A stretch of 64,000 nucleotides of DNA from VXNF01 sp964291305 (GTDB lineage Bacteria; Actinomycetota; Acidimicrobiia; Acidimicrobiales; CATQHL01). The notes beneath the pieces were generated by a model, which did no database searches, was not told the DNA's origin, and saw only the letters and a list, made by a program, of their open reading frames with translations. Positions within the stretch are counted from its first letter, which is position 1. Each line of letters begins with the position of its first letter. Shown one piece after another: positions 16,623 through 24,349 of this stretch. The position numbers and the translations under genes are program-made. The stretch spans positions 620,001-684,000 of the forward strand of contig OZ219783.1 in assembly GCA_964291305.2 (NCBI GenBank), in the 5' to 3' direction.

Positions 16623-17566
16623 GCACCCCAACAAGCCCGGTTGACAATGCGCTCATGCCCACGGGGCAGCGAATTCGTCAGATGTTGGGCAGTGCTCCCA
16701 GTTGGGTGATGTGGCTGATCGTGGTGCTATGGACTGTGCCAACGTTTGGGCTTTTCGTCTCGTCGTTTCGCAAAGTTCCTGACATCACAAGTTCCGGTTG
16801 GTGGACATCGTGGAACGACCTCGACAACCTGACTCTTCAGAACTACCGCGACATCTTCAGGGATAGCGCCGCCCAGCCGTCGATGTGGGAGTTCGCCCTC
16901 AACTCCATCGCTATCGTGGTGCCGGCAACCATCATTCCCATTGCGATTGCCGCCTTCGCTGCCTACGGGTTTGCCTGGATCGAGTTCCGGGGTCGCAACT
17001 GGCTCTTCATCGCCCTGGTCTCGATGATCGCCCTGCCCAACCAGATGGCCTTCGTGCCCCTGCTGCAGTTGTTCAATAACGGTGCCCGGCTAACCATTCC
17101 AGGTACCGATTGGACTATCGCGCTGATACCCGATGTGGGCGTGGCCAACACCGCGGCAGCGGTTTGGCTGACTCACACAGCTTTTGGCCTGCCTCTGGCT
17201 GTGCTGTTATTGCACAACTTCGTCAGCCAGCTACCTCGAGAGGTGTTCGAGGCTGCCCGGATAGACGGTGCCGGTCATCTAATCATCTTTTGGCGCCTTG
17301 TTGTGCCCCTGGCCCGGCCTGCGCTGGCAGCTTTCGCTGTTTTTCAGTTCTTGTGGACCTGGAACGACTACCTAATAGCTGCGGTGTTCCTTACCGATAA
17401 CGAGCCTATGACGGTGGCGCTGGTCAACCTAGTGGGCGAGCGAGGTTCTAACTTCCAACTCCGGTTTGCGTCCGCGTTCGTTATAATGATCGTGCCGCTA
17501 ATCGTGTTCTTCAGCCTCCAGCGCCACTTTGTGCGAGGTCTGTTGGCCGGTTCGGTCAAAGGCTGA
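16619..17566 (+). CDS. Carbohydrate ABC importer permease (MalG-like)
   Basis: 315 aa with six predicted membrane helices, typical length for MalG/LacG. The EAA motif is 'EAARIDGAGHLIIFWRLVVPLARP', and the end '...FSLQRHFVRGLLAGSVKG' is the classic C-terminal signature of carbohydrate inner-membrane permeases of this subfamily. It starts with ATG overlapping the stop of the MalF-like gene, giving a stoichiometric pair. Its last 11 bases overlap the stop end of the convergent Gfo/Idh/MocA oxidoreductase gene. Confidence 0.95.
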   Translation: MSTPTSPVDNALMPTGQRIRQMLGSAPSWVMWLIVVLWTVPTFGLFVSSFRKVPDITSSGWWTSWNDLDNLTLQNYRDIFRDSAAQPSMWEFALNSIAIVVPATIIPIAIAAFAAYGFAWIEFRGRNWLFIALVSMIALPNQMAFVPLLQLFNNGARLTIPGTDWTIALIPDVGVANTAAAVWLTHTAFGLPLAVLLLHNFVSQLPREVFEAARIDGAGHLIIFWRLVVPLARPALAAFAVFQFLWTWNDYLIAAVFLTDNEPMTVALVNLVGERGSNFQLRFASAFVIMIVPLIVFFSLQRHFVRGLLAGSVKG

Positions 17567-18650
17567 TCCCCACTTCGGTTAGCGCCACCGGCCCACCGGT
17601 GGCTATAGACTTTTGCCCCGCCACCCCCATTGCCACGCACAACATGGCAGATTCCAGCGCCTGAATCGATTGGGCCTTTGACTGAGCCCTTGAATCAGGA
17701 CATTCACGCTCTCTGATTGCGTCTAAGAATATCTGCTGCTCTACAAAGCTCGAACCGTGATGTAACCCCTCATAGGGTGCTTCGACCGGTGTCTGGACAA
17801 CTTGGACTGCGCCAATCGAGTGCTCGCCCCGGCGTCCGATCCGAACGATGTGCTCCGGAACCAGCGCCTCCACCTTGCCCGCATCGCCGATCACGGCGAA
17901 CTCTTGCTGGTTGTGGGTGGCTTCCGCGAACATGCATAGGTCCAGCATGGCCCGAGCACCGTCGTTGTAGCCGACCACTACATAAGCATTGTCATCAATG
18001 TCGGGGACATGGTCGCCATAGCGCTCGTCGAGGTGATTGACCGCCTGGCTCCCCGAGGCGAATATCCACTCAGGCTGCCCGGGCATTACCAAGTTCATAA
18101 GATCGAAGAAGTGGCAGCTCTTTTCAACCAGCGTCCCACCGGTGTTTCCGGAAAACCGGTTCCAGTCACCCACCTTATGTAGGAACGGGAACCGGTGCTC
18201 GCGCATCGAAACCATCCGTACTCGGCCTACCGCGCCGCCCATTACCTCCTTGATCAGCCGGGCGAACGGTGCCATATACCGGTACTCCAGCCCTACCCGG
18301 ATCACCCCGCGATGATCAGCCGCTGCCTCGACCACCTGGCGGCTGTCGGCCACCGTGGTGCAAAGCGGCTTTTCCACCAGTATGTGCAACTCTGTTCCCA
18401 ACACGTCGCCCAAAACATCCGCATGGGTCATGTTGGGCGTGGAGATGATCACCGCATCGCACATTTCGCCAGCCAGCAAATCTTGATAGTCGGCGAATCT
18501 TGCCGCTTGGGGGGCCATTGTCCCTGCAGCGTCAAGCGACTGTGGGTGGGGGTCGGCTAGCGCAACCACCTCAGCACCTGGGAGGTGGGCGAGGTTAGCT
18601 ATATGTTCCCGGCCCATCATGCCGGTTCCTATGATTCCGTAGCGGATCAC
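17556..18650 (-). CDS. Gfo/Idh/MocA family NAD(P)-dependent oxidoreductase
   Basis: I place the start at GTG 18650 (VIRYGIIGTGMMGREHIANL), which has GGGGAG seven bases upstream; the frame is open for 15 more codons without family resemblance. The 364-aa product has the N-terminal Rossmann motif 'GIIGTGMMG', the 'VEKPLCTT' segment (EKP motif) and 'GLEYRYMAPFARLIKEVMGG', all standard for inositol/glucose-fructose dehydrogenases. The family oxidises or reduces sugar and cyclitol hydroxyls. It is convergent with and overlaps the MalG-like permease gene, and is divergent from the aldo/keto reductase, so a sugar or sugar-alcohol catabolic unit around the importer is likely. Confidence 0.9.
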   Translation of the reverse strand: MIRYGIIGTGMMGREHIANLAHLPGAEVVALADPHPQSLDAAGTMAPQAARFADYQDLLAGEMCDAVIISTPNMTHADVLGDVLGTELHILVEKPLCTTVADSRQVVEAAADHRGVIRVGLEYRYMAPFARLIKEVMGGAVGRVRMVSMREHRFPFLHKVGDWNRFSGNTGGTLVEKSCHFFDLMNLVMPGQPEWIFASGSQAVNHLDERYGDHVPDIDDNAYVVVGYNDGARAMLDLCMFAEATHNQQEFAVIGDAGKVEALVPEHIVRIGRRGEHSIGAVQVVQTPVEAPYEGLHHGSSFVEQQIFLDAIRERECPDSRAQSKAQSIQALESAMLCVAMGVAGQKSIATGGPVALTEVGISL

Positions 18651-18767
18651 CCTGTTGCTCCCCGTCAGCAGGCGGCGACAGGCAAAGCCTGCCAAGATGA
18701 GCTAAATTATCCCGTGCTTTTCGGCCAGTGGCCTCACACGAACAGCTTCAGACGATAGCTTGATCGG

Positions 18768-19673
18768 GTGCCAAACAGCCTCATAGATCCTAATCCCATT
18801 CCCCTCGGCGCCGACTTTCGGGTTGGCCGTCTGGGGTTTGGCTGCTGGCGACTCGTCGGCAGCTCGGAACGCCACTACAGAGAGCTGTTGGAGACCGCTT
18901 TAGACCTTGGGATCAACCTGGTTGATACCGCGGATATATACGGTCTGGACTGGGGCGGTACTTCTTTCGGTGAGGCGGAGGACAACCTAGGCAGGGTTCT
19001 GGCTGCCGCGCCTGGTCTGCGAGATCGGATGGTGCTGGCAACTAAGGGGGGCATCACACCGCCCACCCCTTATAACTCCAGCCCGGCGGCTATCACTGCC
19101 GCCTGTGAGGCCTCGCTAACCCGTCTCAGGGTGGATGTCATTGATCTTTATCAGATTCACCGGCCCGATCTCTTTACCCACCCTGCCGATCTGGCCGAGG
19201 CGCTGGTTGCGCTGCGCAAACAGGGGAAGATCCGAGAAGTGGGCGTCTCGAATTTCACGCCCCGCCAGCACGAGGCCCTAGCTGCTCATTTGCCGTTTCC
19301 CATTGTCTCAACTCAGCCCGAGTACTCGGCTGCAGAGTTGGGTGCCCTGCGCGACGGCACGCTGGATCTCTGCATGCGCGATGGGGTCATCCCCCTGGCT
19401 TGGAGCCCATTAGCTGGGGGCAGACTGGCTAATGGCACCGATGTTCGCCCCGAACTGATTGCCGCGCTTGACCGGCTGGCCAGCCAGCATGAAACCAGCC
19501 GAACCAACCTGGCCATCGCCTTCGTTCTGGCTCATCCTTCTCGCCCGGTTGCGCTTCTGGGGACACAGAGCGCCGAGCGGCTGACCACCGCCGCTCAAGC
19601 AGTTGAGATCGCCCTCGACCGGGATGCCGTCTACACCATTATCGAAGCCTCCGAAGGCGTGCCTTTACCGTGA
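18768..19673 (+). CDS. Aldo/keto reductase
   Basis: 301 aa, a TIM-barrel NADPH oxidoreductase of normal length. The catalytic tetrad is visible: Asp and Tyr in 'DTADIYGLDWGG', Lys in 'VLATKGG', His in 'DLYQIHRPD'. Cofactor-binding parts are 'GVSNFTP' and 'AWSPLAGGRLANG'. It starts with GTG 18768 and its stop overlaps the GTG start of the flavin-dependent monooxygenase (GTGA). Together with the Gfo/Idh/MocA enzyme it suggests oxidation-reduction of the carbohydrate taken up by the flanking ABC importer, for example ketose or sugar aldehyde reduction; the substrate is not readable from sequence. Confidence 0.92.
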   Translation: MPNSLIDPNPIPLGADFRVGRLGFGCWRLVGSSERHYRELLETALDLGINLVDTADIYGLDWGGTSFGEAEDNLGRVLAAAPGLRDRMVLATKGGITPPTPYNSSPAAITAACEASLTRLRVDVIDLYQIHRPDLFTHPADLAEALVALRKQGKIREVGVSNFTPRQHEALAAHLPFPIVSTQPEYSAAELGALRDGTLDLCMRDGVIPLAWSPLAGGRLANGTDVRPELIAALDRLASQHETSRTNLAIAFVLAHPSRPVALLGTQSAERLTTAAQAVEIALDRDAVYTIIEASEGVPLP

Positions 19674-20743
19674 GCGGTTCAGCACCGGTGGAGGTTTCCT
19701 GGTTCGCTGCGCTGTGCGACGACGATTACGAGTTTCTCGGTGTCGCCGACCCTGCGCTTGCCAGTACTTGGGAACACTGCCGCGACATCACTCTGGCCGC
19801 TGATCGGTATGGATTCGACAACATCCTCCTCCCCTCGGGTTACACACTGGGTATCGACTCCACCGCGTTTGCCGCCGCAGTGGCACCGCTCACCAAGCAG
19901 ATCCGCCTGCTTTTGGCGGTGCGAATGGGAGAGTTGTGGCTCCCCCAGCTGGCTCGCCAACTGGCCACTATCGATCGGGTTTTAGGCGGTCGCCTCACCA
20001 TCAACATCATCTCCAGCGACATCCCCGGTGAAACACTCGACTCCGAGCCCCGCTACCGGCGAACACTTGAGTGGATGCAGGTGCTGCGGACATTGCTTGG
20101 CGGTCAGCCGGTGGACTTTCACGGTGAGTTCGTGGACTTAGTCATCGATCCCCCCAGAGCTTCTACCATTTCGGGCCGCTGTCCGCCTTTTTACTTCGGC
20201 GGTTTCTCCGATGCCGCCAAGGAAACCGCCGCGGCCGCAGCCGATGTGTTCCTCACCTGGCCTGACACGGTCGCAGGAGTGACCGACACCGTTTCCGATA
20301 TGAAATCCCGAGCCAATCGTCATCAGCGCACGCTGCGCTTCGGGCTGCGCAGCCATGTCATCGTGCGTCAGACTGCTGCTGAAGCCAGAGCCGCCGCCGC
20401 TCGACTGGTCAGCCGCCTTGATGACGATGCGGGCGCAGCCATACGACGGCGATCTTTAGATTCAACCTCGGCGGGCGTCAGCCGGCAAGCCGAGCTGCGA
20501 GAGATGAGCGACAACGATGGCTACGTGGAAGAGAACCTGTGGACCGGCATCGGCCGAGCGCGGTCAGGGGCGGGCGCCGCCATCGTTGGTGACCCCGGCG
20601 AGGTGCTGGCCAAACTGGCTGCTTACCGGCAGGCGGGCATCGAGGCTTTTATCCTCTCCGGCTACCCACACCTGCCAGAGTGCGAGCGGGTGGGCCGCTC
20701 CTTGCTGCCCCTTCTCAACCACGCCCCCCTAGTCGGAGACTGA
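19670..20743 (+). CDS. LLM-class (luciferase-like, SsuD-type) flavin-dependent monooxygenase
   Basis: 357 aa with the bacterial luciferase/alkanesulfonate monooxygenase fold. Segments seen are 'ADRYGFDNILLPSGYTLGIDST', 'LLLAVRMGELWLPQLARQLATIDRVLGGRLTINIISSD' and 'PPFYFGGFSDAAKETAAAAADVFLTW', which follow SsuD closely. SsuD uses FMNH2 and O2 to split the C-S bond of alkanesulfonates; related enzymes act on other sulfonates. It is translationally coupled to the aldo/keto reductase and lies inside a sugar importer locus, so desulfonation of a sulfo-sugar (sulfoquinovose-like) is a reasonable inference. No flavin reductase is next to it. Confidence 0.88.
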   Translation: MSGSAPVEVSWFAALCDDDYEFLGVADPALASTWEHCRDITLAADRYGFDNILLPSGYTLGIDSTAFAAAVAPLTKQIRLLLAVRMGELWLPQLARQLATIDRVLGGRLTINIISSDIPGETLDSEPRYRRTLEWMQVLRTLLGGQPVDFHGEFVDLVIDPPRASTISGRCPPFYFGGFSDAAKETAAAAADVFLTWPDTVAGVTDTVSDMKSRANRHQRTLRFGLRSHVIVRQTAAEARAAAARLVSRLDDDAGAAIRRRSLDSTSAGVSRQAELREMSDNDGYVEENLWTGIGRARSGAGAAIVGDPGEVLAKLAAYRQAGIEAFILSGYPHLPECERVGRSLLPLLNHAPLVGD

Positions 20744-20787
20744 ACTGCCGGGTTGTTGGTGGAGTGGCGGCTGCTAGCTGAGGTCTA

Positions 20788-21972
20788 TCAGTCTCGTATG
20801 GCCAGCCCGGTATGCAAGTCGAAGAAGTGGGCATTGGCCATCGACACCGCAACCTCAATCGTGTCGTTGTTCTGCACCGAGGTTGTGGGGTTGAAGCGGG
20901 CGTGGACTCGGGTGCAGCTTTGTTCTGTGTCAGTCATCTGCTCCTCGGTTAGCTCTAACGCCTCTTGTGAAATAACCGGCTTGGCGTCAATTTCGAAATA
21001 GGCGATCGACTCATAGCCAAGGGCCTCAACCAGCGAGACAGTGGCCCGCACCCTCTGATCCGCAGGATGATCCGAGGCGATCTCTGCATCTTCGAAGTCT
21101 TTCGGCCGCAGACCCACAGCCACCTTCTGGTCCAAATAGCCCTCCAGAGCCGGCCGCTGGTTAAGCACCGAATCAGGAACTGTAAGCGTGTGGCTTCCCA
21201 GGTTCATCGACAAGCCTGAGTCGTGCCGTTGCACTATTGCTTCCATCAGGTTCATCGACGGAGAACCGATGAACGCGGCCACAAAGATGTTGTTGGGCTC
21301 GTTGAATAGCTTCATCGGCCGGTCCACCTGTTGCAGGATCCCCCCGCTAATAACCGCAACCCGGTCGGCCATTGTCATGGCCTCAATCTGATCGTGGGTT
21401 ACGTAGAAGGTTGTTACGCCCACCTTGCGTTGCAACTCGGTTATCTCGGCCCGCATCTGCACTCGGAGTTTGGCGTCAAGGTTTGAGAGGGGCTCGTCGA
21501 GTAGGAAAACCCTGGGGGAGCGAACGATGGCACGGCCCATTGCCACCCGCTGTCGCTGACCGCCCGACAGCTGTGCTGGTCGTTTGTCGAGTTGGTTCTC
21601 CAGCTCGAGGATGCGGGCCGCATCTTGCACTCTCTCTTTGATCTCGGCCTTGGGTCTCTGCGCAAGTTTCAAGGAGAAGGCGATGTTGTCAAACACGTTC
21701 ATATGGGGGTACAACGCATAGTTCTGAAACACCATGGCTATGTCGCGATCTTTGGGCGCGAGGCTGTTGACTACTCGACTACCGATCTTCAACTTCCCCG
21801 AGGTGATGTCCTCAAGACCTGCAATCATCCGAAGTGTGGTGGATTTGCCGCACCCCGACGGTCCCACCATCACCAAAAATTCGCCCTCATTTATCTTGAG
21901 GTTCAGGTCGGTAACGGCCTTAAAACCGTTGCTGTACTCCTTGTTGACATCCTCAAGTACAACGTCTGCCAT
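20788..21972 (-). CDS. Carbohydrate ABC importer ATP-binding protein (UgpC/MsmK type)
   Basis: I chose the ATG at 21972 (ADVVLEDVNKEYSNGFKAVTD), preceded by AAAGGAAG; an ATG five codons upstream is in frame but lacks a ribosome site. The 394-aa product has Walker A 'GPSGCGKSTT', Q-loop, signature 'LSGGQRQRVAMGRAIV', Walker B 'VFLLDEPLSNLD' and H-loop 'YVTHDQ', plus the C-terminal TOBE/MOI regulatory domain of sugar importers. It must energise the MalFG-like pair at 14988-17566, although it is encoded on the opposite strand and 3 kb away. The C-terminal part (about 300-394) is somewhat divergent. One such ATPase often serves several sugar importers. Confidence 0.93.
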   Translation of the reverse strand: MADVVLEDVNKEYSNGFKAVTDLNLKINEGEFLVMVGPSGCGKSTTLRMIAGLEDITSGKLKIGSRVVNSLAPKDRDIAMVFQNYALYPHMNVFDNIAFSLKLAQRPKAEIKERVQDAARILELENQLDKRPAQLSGGQRQRVAMGRAIVRSPRVFLLDEPLSNLDAKLRVQMRAEITELQRKVGVTTFYVTHDQIEAMTMADRVAVISGGILQQVDRPMKLFNEPNNIFVAAFIGSPSMNLMEAIVQRHDSGLSMNLGSHTLTVPDSVLNQRPALEGYLDQKVAVGLRPKDFEDAEIASDHPADQRVRATVSLVEALGYESIAYFEIDAKPVISQEALELTEEQMTDTEQSCTRVHARFNPTTSVQNNDTIEVAVSMANAHFFDLHTGLAIRD

Positions 21973-22134
21973 CAAGCTTCCTTTCAACCGCCAGCACTCT
22001 GGCCTTGCCGAAGGGTCATGCTAACAAACTTAGTTAGCGCGAGCCTGCGTGCCGCCCCGGCTCGGGTGCCCTGGCCAGTTGCTCCAGCCAACTCTGAGAG
22101 TCTGCGCAGGCCTGGAGTTGCTACGCTCAGCGCT

Positions 22135-22365
22135 ATGAGCATCACGACCACCTTCCAGCTCGACGAGGCCGACGAGCAACTCCTCAAGCGGCTCGCGGCG
22201 GAGTACGGTGGCAATACAAGCGCTATTCGCCAAGCTCTGCGGTTTTTGGCTGCTGACCTAGAGCGTCGGGATGCCCTCGGTGCCTTTCTAGAGGCTTGGA
22301 CCAACGGGGAAGGCCCAGTAGACGAAGAAGCCGTGGCGGCGATGGCCAAGCGCTACGGACTGTGA
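22135..22365 (+). CDS. Ribbon-helix-helix protein (antitoxin-like), no toxin partner seen
   Basis: A 76-aa protein from ATG 22135. 'SITTTFQLDEADEQLLKRLA' followed by 'NTSAIRQALRFLAADLERRD' gives the strand-helix-helix pattern of CopG/VapB-type DNA-binding proteins, and the tail '...VDEEAVAAMAKRYGL' is like the toxin-binding end of antitoxins. A toxin gene would normally overlap or follow directly: the next bases start a GTG frame but stop after a few codons, so the toxin is absent or decayed. The upstream 150 bases separate it from the divergent sugar ATPase gene. Confidence 0.7.
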   Translation: MSITTTFQLDEADEQLLKRLAAEYGGNTSAIRQALRFLAADLERRDALGAFLEAWTNGEGPVDEEAVAAMAKRYGL

Positions 22366-22472
22366 TTTTCGGTTAGAAACCGCCGTTCCACGCGGCAATA
22401 ATTCGGGCTCCGCAGTCAGTACCTTTGATGCGATGAGTACTACGTCACCGAGCCCGAGGTAGTTCACTCTTC

Positions 22473-22691
22473 TTAGCCGGCTAGCCGATCCAGGATTCGT
22501 TTGTGTCGTTCTATCGACGCAGCTAAGCGCTCTTGGAAACCAAGATCTCCCCGGCGCGATTCGATGTGAGATTCGATCGCGTCTCGGACGGCAGCGGAAA
22601 CGCTTACTCTGTCGACCTCTGCGATGAGTTCAAGCGCCTCGGCCTGCTCTGCAGGGATTCGCAGTGTCATTGTTTTCTGGGTGTCTGCCAT
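22473..22691 (-). CDS. Ribbon-helix-helix DNA-binding protein
   Basis: From ATG 22691 (ADTQKTMTLRIPAEQAEALE), with AGAAGG upstream, a 72-aa protein. 'KTMTLRIP' is the DNA-contacting beta strand and 'AEALELIAEVDRVSVSAAVRDAIESHI' the two helices; the tail '...FQERLAASIERHKRILDRLAG' is helical. This is the typical small Arc/MetJ-like regulator or antitoxin layout. It is convergent with the other ribbon-helix-helix gene at 22135, with about 100 bases between their ends and no toxin recognisable. An ATG 21 codons upstream is in frame, but the extra sequence is not family-like. Confidence 0.7.
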   Translation of the reverse strand: MADTQKTMTLRIPAEQAEALELIAEVDRVSVSAAVRDAIESHIESRRGDLGFQERLAASIERHKRILDRLAG

Positions 22692-22951
22692 GAGTGCCCT
22701 TCTTTCGATAGGTGTCGTGACACCATAAACATAGGTTGCTTCCTTATTTGCCATATCAGTGTCATACGAAAATCTCCATCTTGTTTAAAACACCGACGTC
22801 GCAACCTAGGCGGATCCGCGGCTCCGACGCCGTGCCTCCAGGCAAGGATCCCCACCCCCCTCGAGACAACAAGCACTGATAGAGCGAGCCGCAAGGATCG
22901 GCGGCAGAGAAGTCGGCGGGGCTTCAGCCGGCTTCTGGCTCCAAGTGCGGG

Positions 22952-23398
22952 TCAGGGACGAACTAGGCGGGCGATTGCCCCAGCTGCGGCTGGATACTGT
23001 GCCGTCAGCTCCTCGAGGCTGCCCAGCTCGAATCCCGCTTCGTTGTAGGGCGGCGCCATCGTCGTGCCCATCAGCGCCCAATCGCCGGTGGTGGAGGCGC
23101 CCATCCAGACCCCGGCCGGCACGGTCACGCACGGTCGTTGCCCCTGGCTCAGGTTCTTGCCGAGGATCGGCGTGGTGACGCTGCCATCAGGATGCAGTAG
23201 CAGCATGTCGACCGCGGCGCCGGAGTAGTGGTGCCACATTTCCGCCGCATCCACCCGGTGCATAGCCGAGAAGTTCCCGGGCGAGACCAGGTAGTAGATC
23301 GCCGAGCTATGCGCATCGCGCCAGGTCTCAGCGAAGTGCCCACCCTCGAACGGCAAAGGCTCGAGGCCAAGAACCTCGATGATGTCCGCTGCTTTCAT
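22952..23398 (-). CDS. Cupin family protein (DUF985 type)
   Basis: From ATG 23398 (KAADIIEVLGLEPLPFEGGHF) a 148-aa product; the open frame goes further up without resemblance to the family. Marks are 'GGHFAETWRD', 'AIYYLVSPGNFSAMHRVDAAEMWHHYSG' and 'VPAGVWMGAS', which follow the DUF985/cupin_5 family closely. The family has a beta-barrel of the RmlC kind; the His and Glu residues in 'MHRVDAAEMWHHY' are the likely metal or ligand contacts. Biochemical role is unknown. It stands alone, between the ribbon-helix-helix gene and a gene-free stretch. Confidence 0.85.
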   Translation of the reverse strand: MKAADIIEVLGLEPLPFEGGHFAETWRDAHSSAIYYLVSPGNFSAMHRVDAAEMWHHYSGAAVDMLLLHPDGSVTTPILGKNLSQGQRPCVTVPAGVWMGASTTGDWALMGTTMAPPYNEAGFELGSLEELTAQYPAAAGAIARLVRP

Positions 23399-24011
23399 CT
23401 GGCTGGCTGCGGGCAGGGGCGTAGACCGAGGACTGTTGGGAGGAGTGCCTACTCGCGGTGCCATTGGGCGAGATCTGGTGACATCCATTCGAGGAGTTCC
23501 AAGCTTGGGTGCCAATCGAAGGGTACGCGTTTGCCGGATCCCTGCTCGATTCTTGGGTTGAACTCCATGCTGATCGAGCGTAGCCTGGCCGATAATTCCC
23601 CGGTGTCGCTAATGCCCTGGTGGCATGCGCCCGGGGTATTGCCTTTTCCGGCCCGTCGCATACCGCAAAAGTCGGACGATTGGGCACCACCCAGCATGCG
23701 TCCCAAACAGTCTACTTTTAACAACGTGCCGGGTAGAGTGATCGGCGAAGATCCCGAGGGGCCGCCCGCCACGGTCGGTTCCCGGGGTCCAGTGGTTTTA
23801 TGGTCAATGGTCGGCCGATTGTGCGATGGTGTCGGGGTGGCGACGATTTCCAGGGCCTTGTAGTACCCGGTGACCGGTACGGCCGGTGGCTGTCGCGACG
23901 TTGATTTCGGCTCGCGTTGGCTGGCTTAGCAGTCAATTTGACCTGCTCAGGTGTGATTTGGCTCTCAGAGAGCGATCTGCGATGGTTCAAACGAGAGCCC
24001 ATCGGCTGATA
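23399..24011. other. Gene-free stretch upstream of the methyltransferase island
   Basis: About 600 bases with only short overlapping frames on both strands. The minus-strand frame ending at 23449 (LRSISMEFNPRIEQGSGKR near its end) has a protein-like composition and might be the tail of a decayed gene, but I cannot match it to a family. No repeats or RNA genes are seen. Confidence 0.5.
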
Positions 24012-24349
24012 AAAGAAGACCCGGCCCATAAAGGGCCGGGTGGGTGTGAACTGAAATATAGCGCCAGGTACGCTGCCGCGCAACAACCCAGCCCGCCAGT
24101 AGTTACCGAGGAAGCCCACTGCGTCGGAATATCGGTTTACGATGGCAGGCGGGGGCTACCTTCTCTGTCTCACTGCATCGGCCTGCTACCAGGATGCTAT
24201 TTATTCCGCAAGCAGCTAGATCGAGTGCAAAAAGTGCGTCTACCAGGGCTAGGGCGCTCCCGCCTGCTCATTTCGCTACGCCGCGGGTTACGGTCTCAGG
24301 CCCATAACTGGCGCTTTCTGCTTGCACGGGGCGGGTATGGTGACCGCCC
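24012..24349 (+). repeat. Methyltransferase leader, copy 1 (conserved noncoding 340-bp block)
   Basis: This block and the one at 28823-29170 are alignable along their whole length at roughly 80 % by eye, with several indels that would break any reading frame. Both start with the same AAAGAAGACCCGGCCC hairpin and end at the methyltransferase start (TATGGTGAC). The third methyltransferase lacks it except for the last ~20 bases. Conserved but noncoding sequence ahead of two paralogous genes suggests a promoter with a structured leader, or residue of an ancestral duplication. Confidence 0.7.
24020..24040. terminator. GC-rich hairpin (CCCGGCCC-ATAAA-GGGCCGGG)
   Basis: A perfect 8-bp stem with a 5-base loop preceded by an A-rich run (TAAAAGAAGA) and followed by TGGGTGTG. 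This is a typical actinobacterial terminator-type hairpin without a long T tail. An identical one follows the NYN gene at 28832-28852. Confidence 0.7.

Noticed and set aside
23449..23772. 107-codon minus-strand frame after the DUF985 cupin
   Set aside because: No family match and no ribosome site; only its last ~50 residues look protein-like, so at most a gene remnant.
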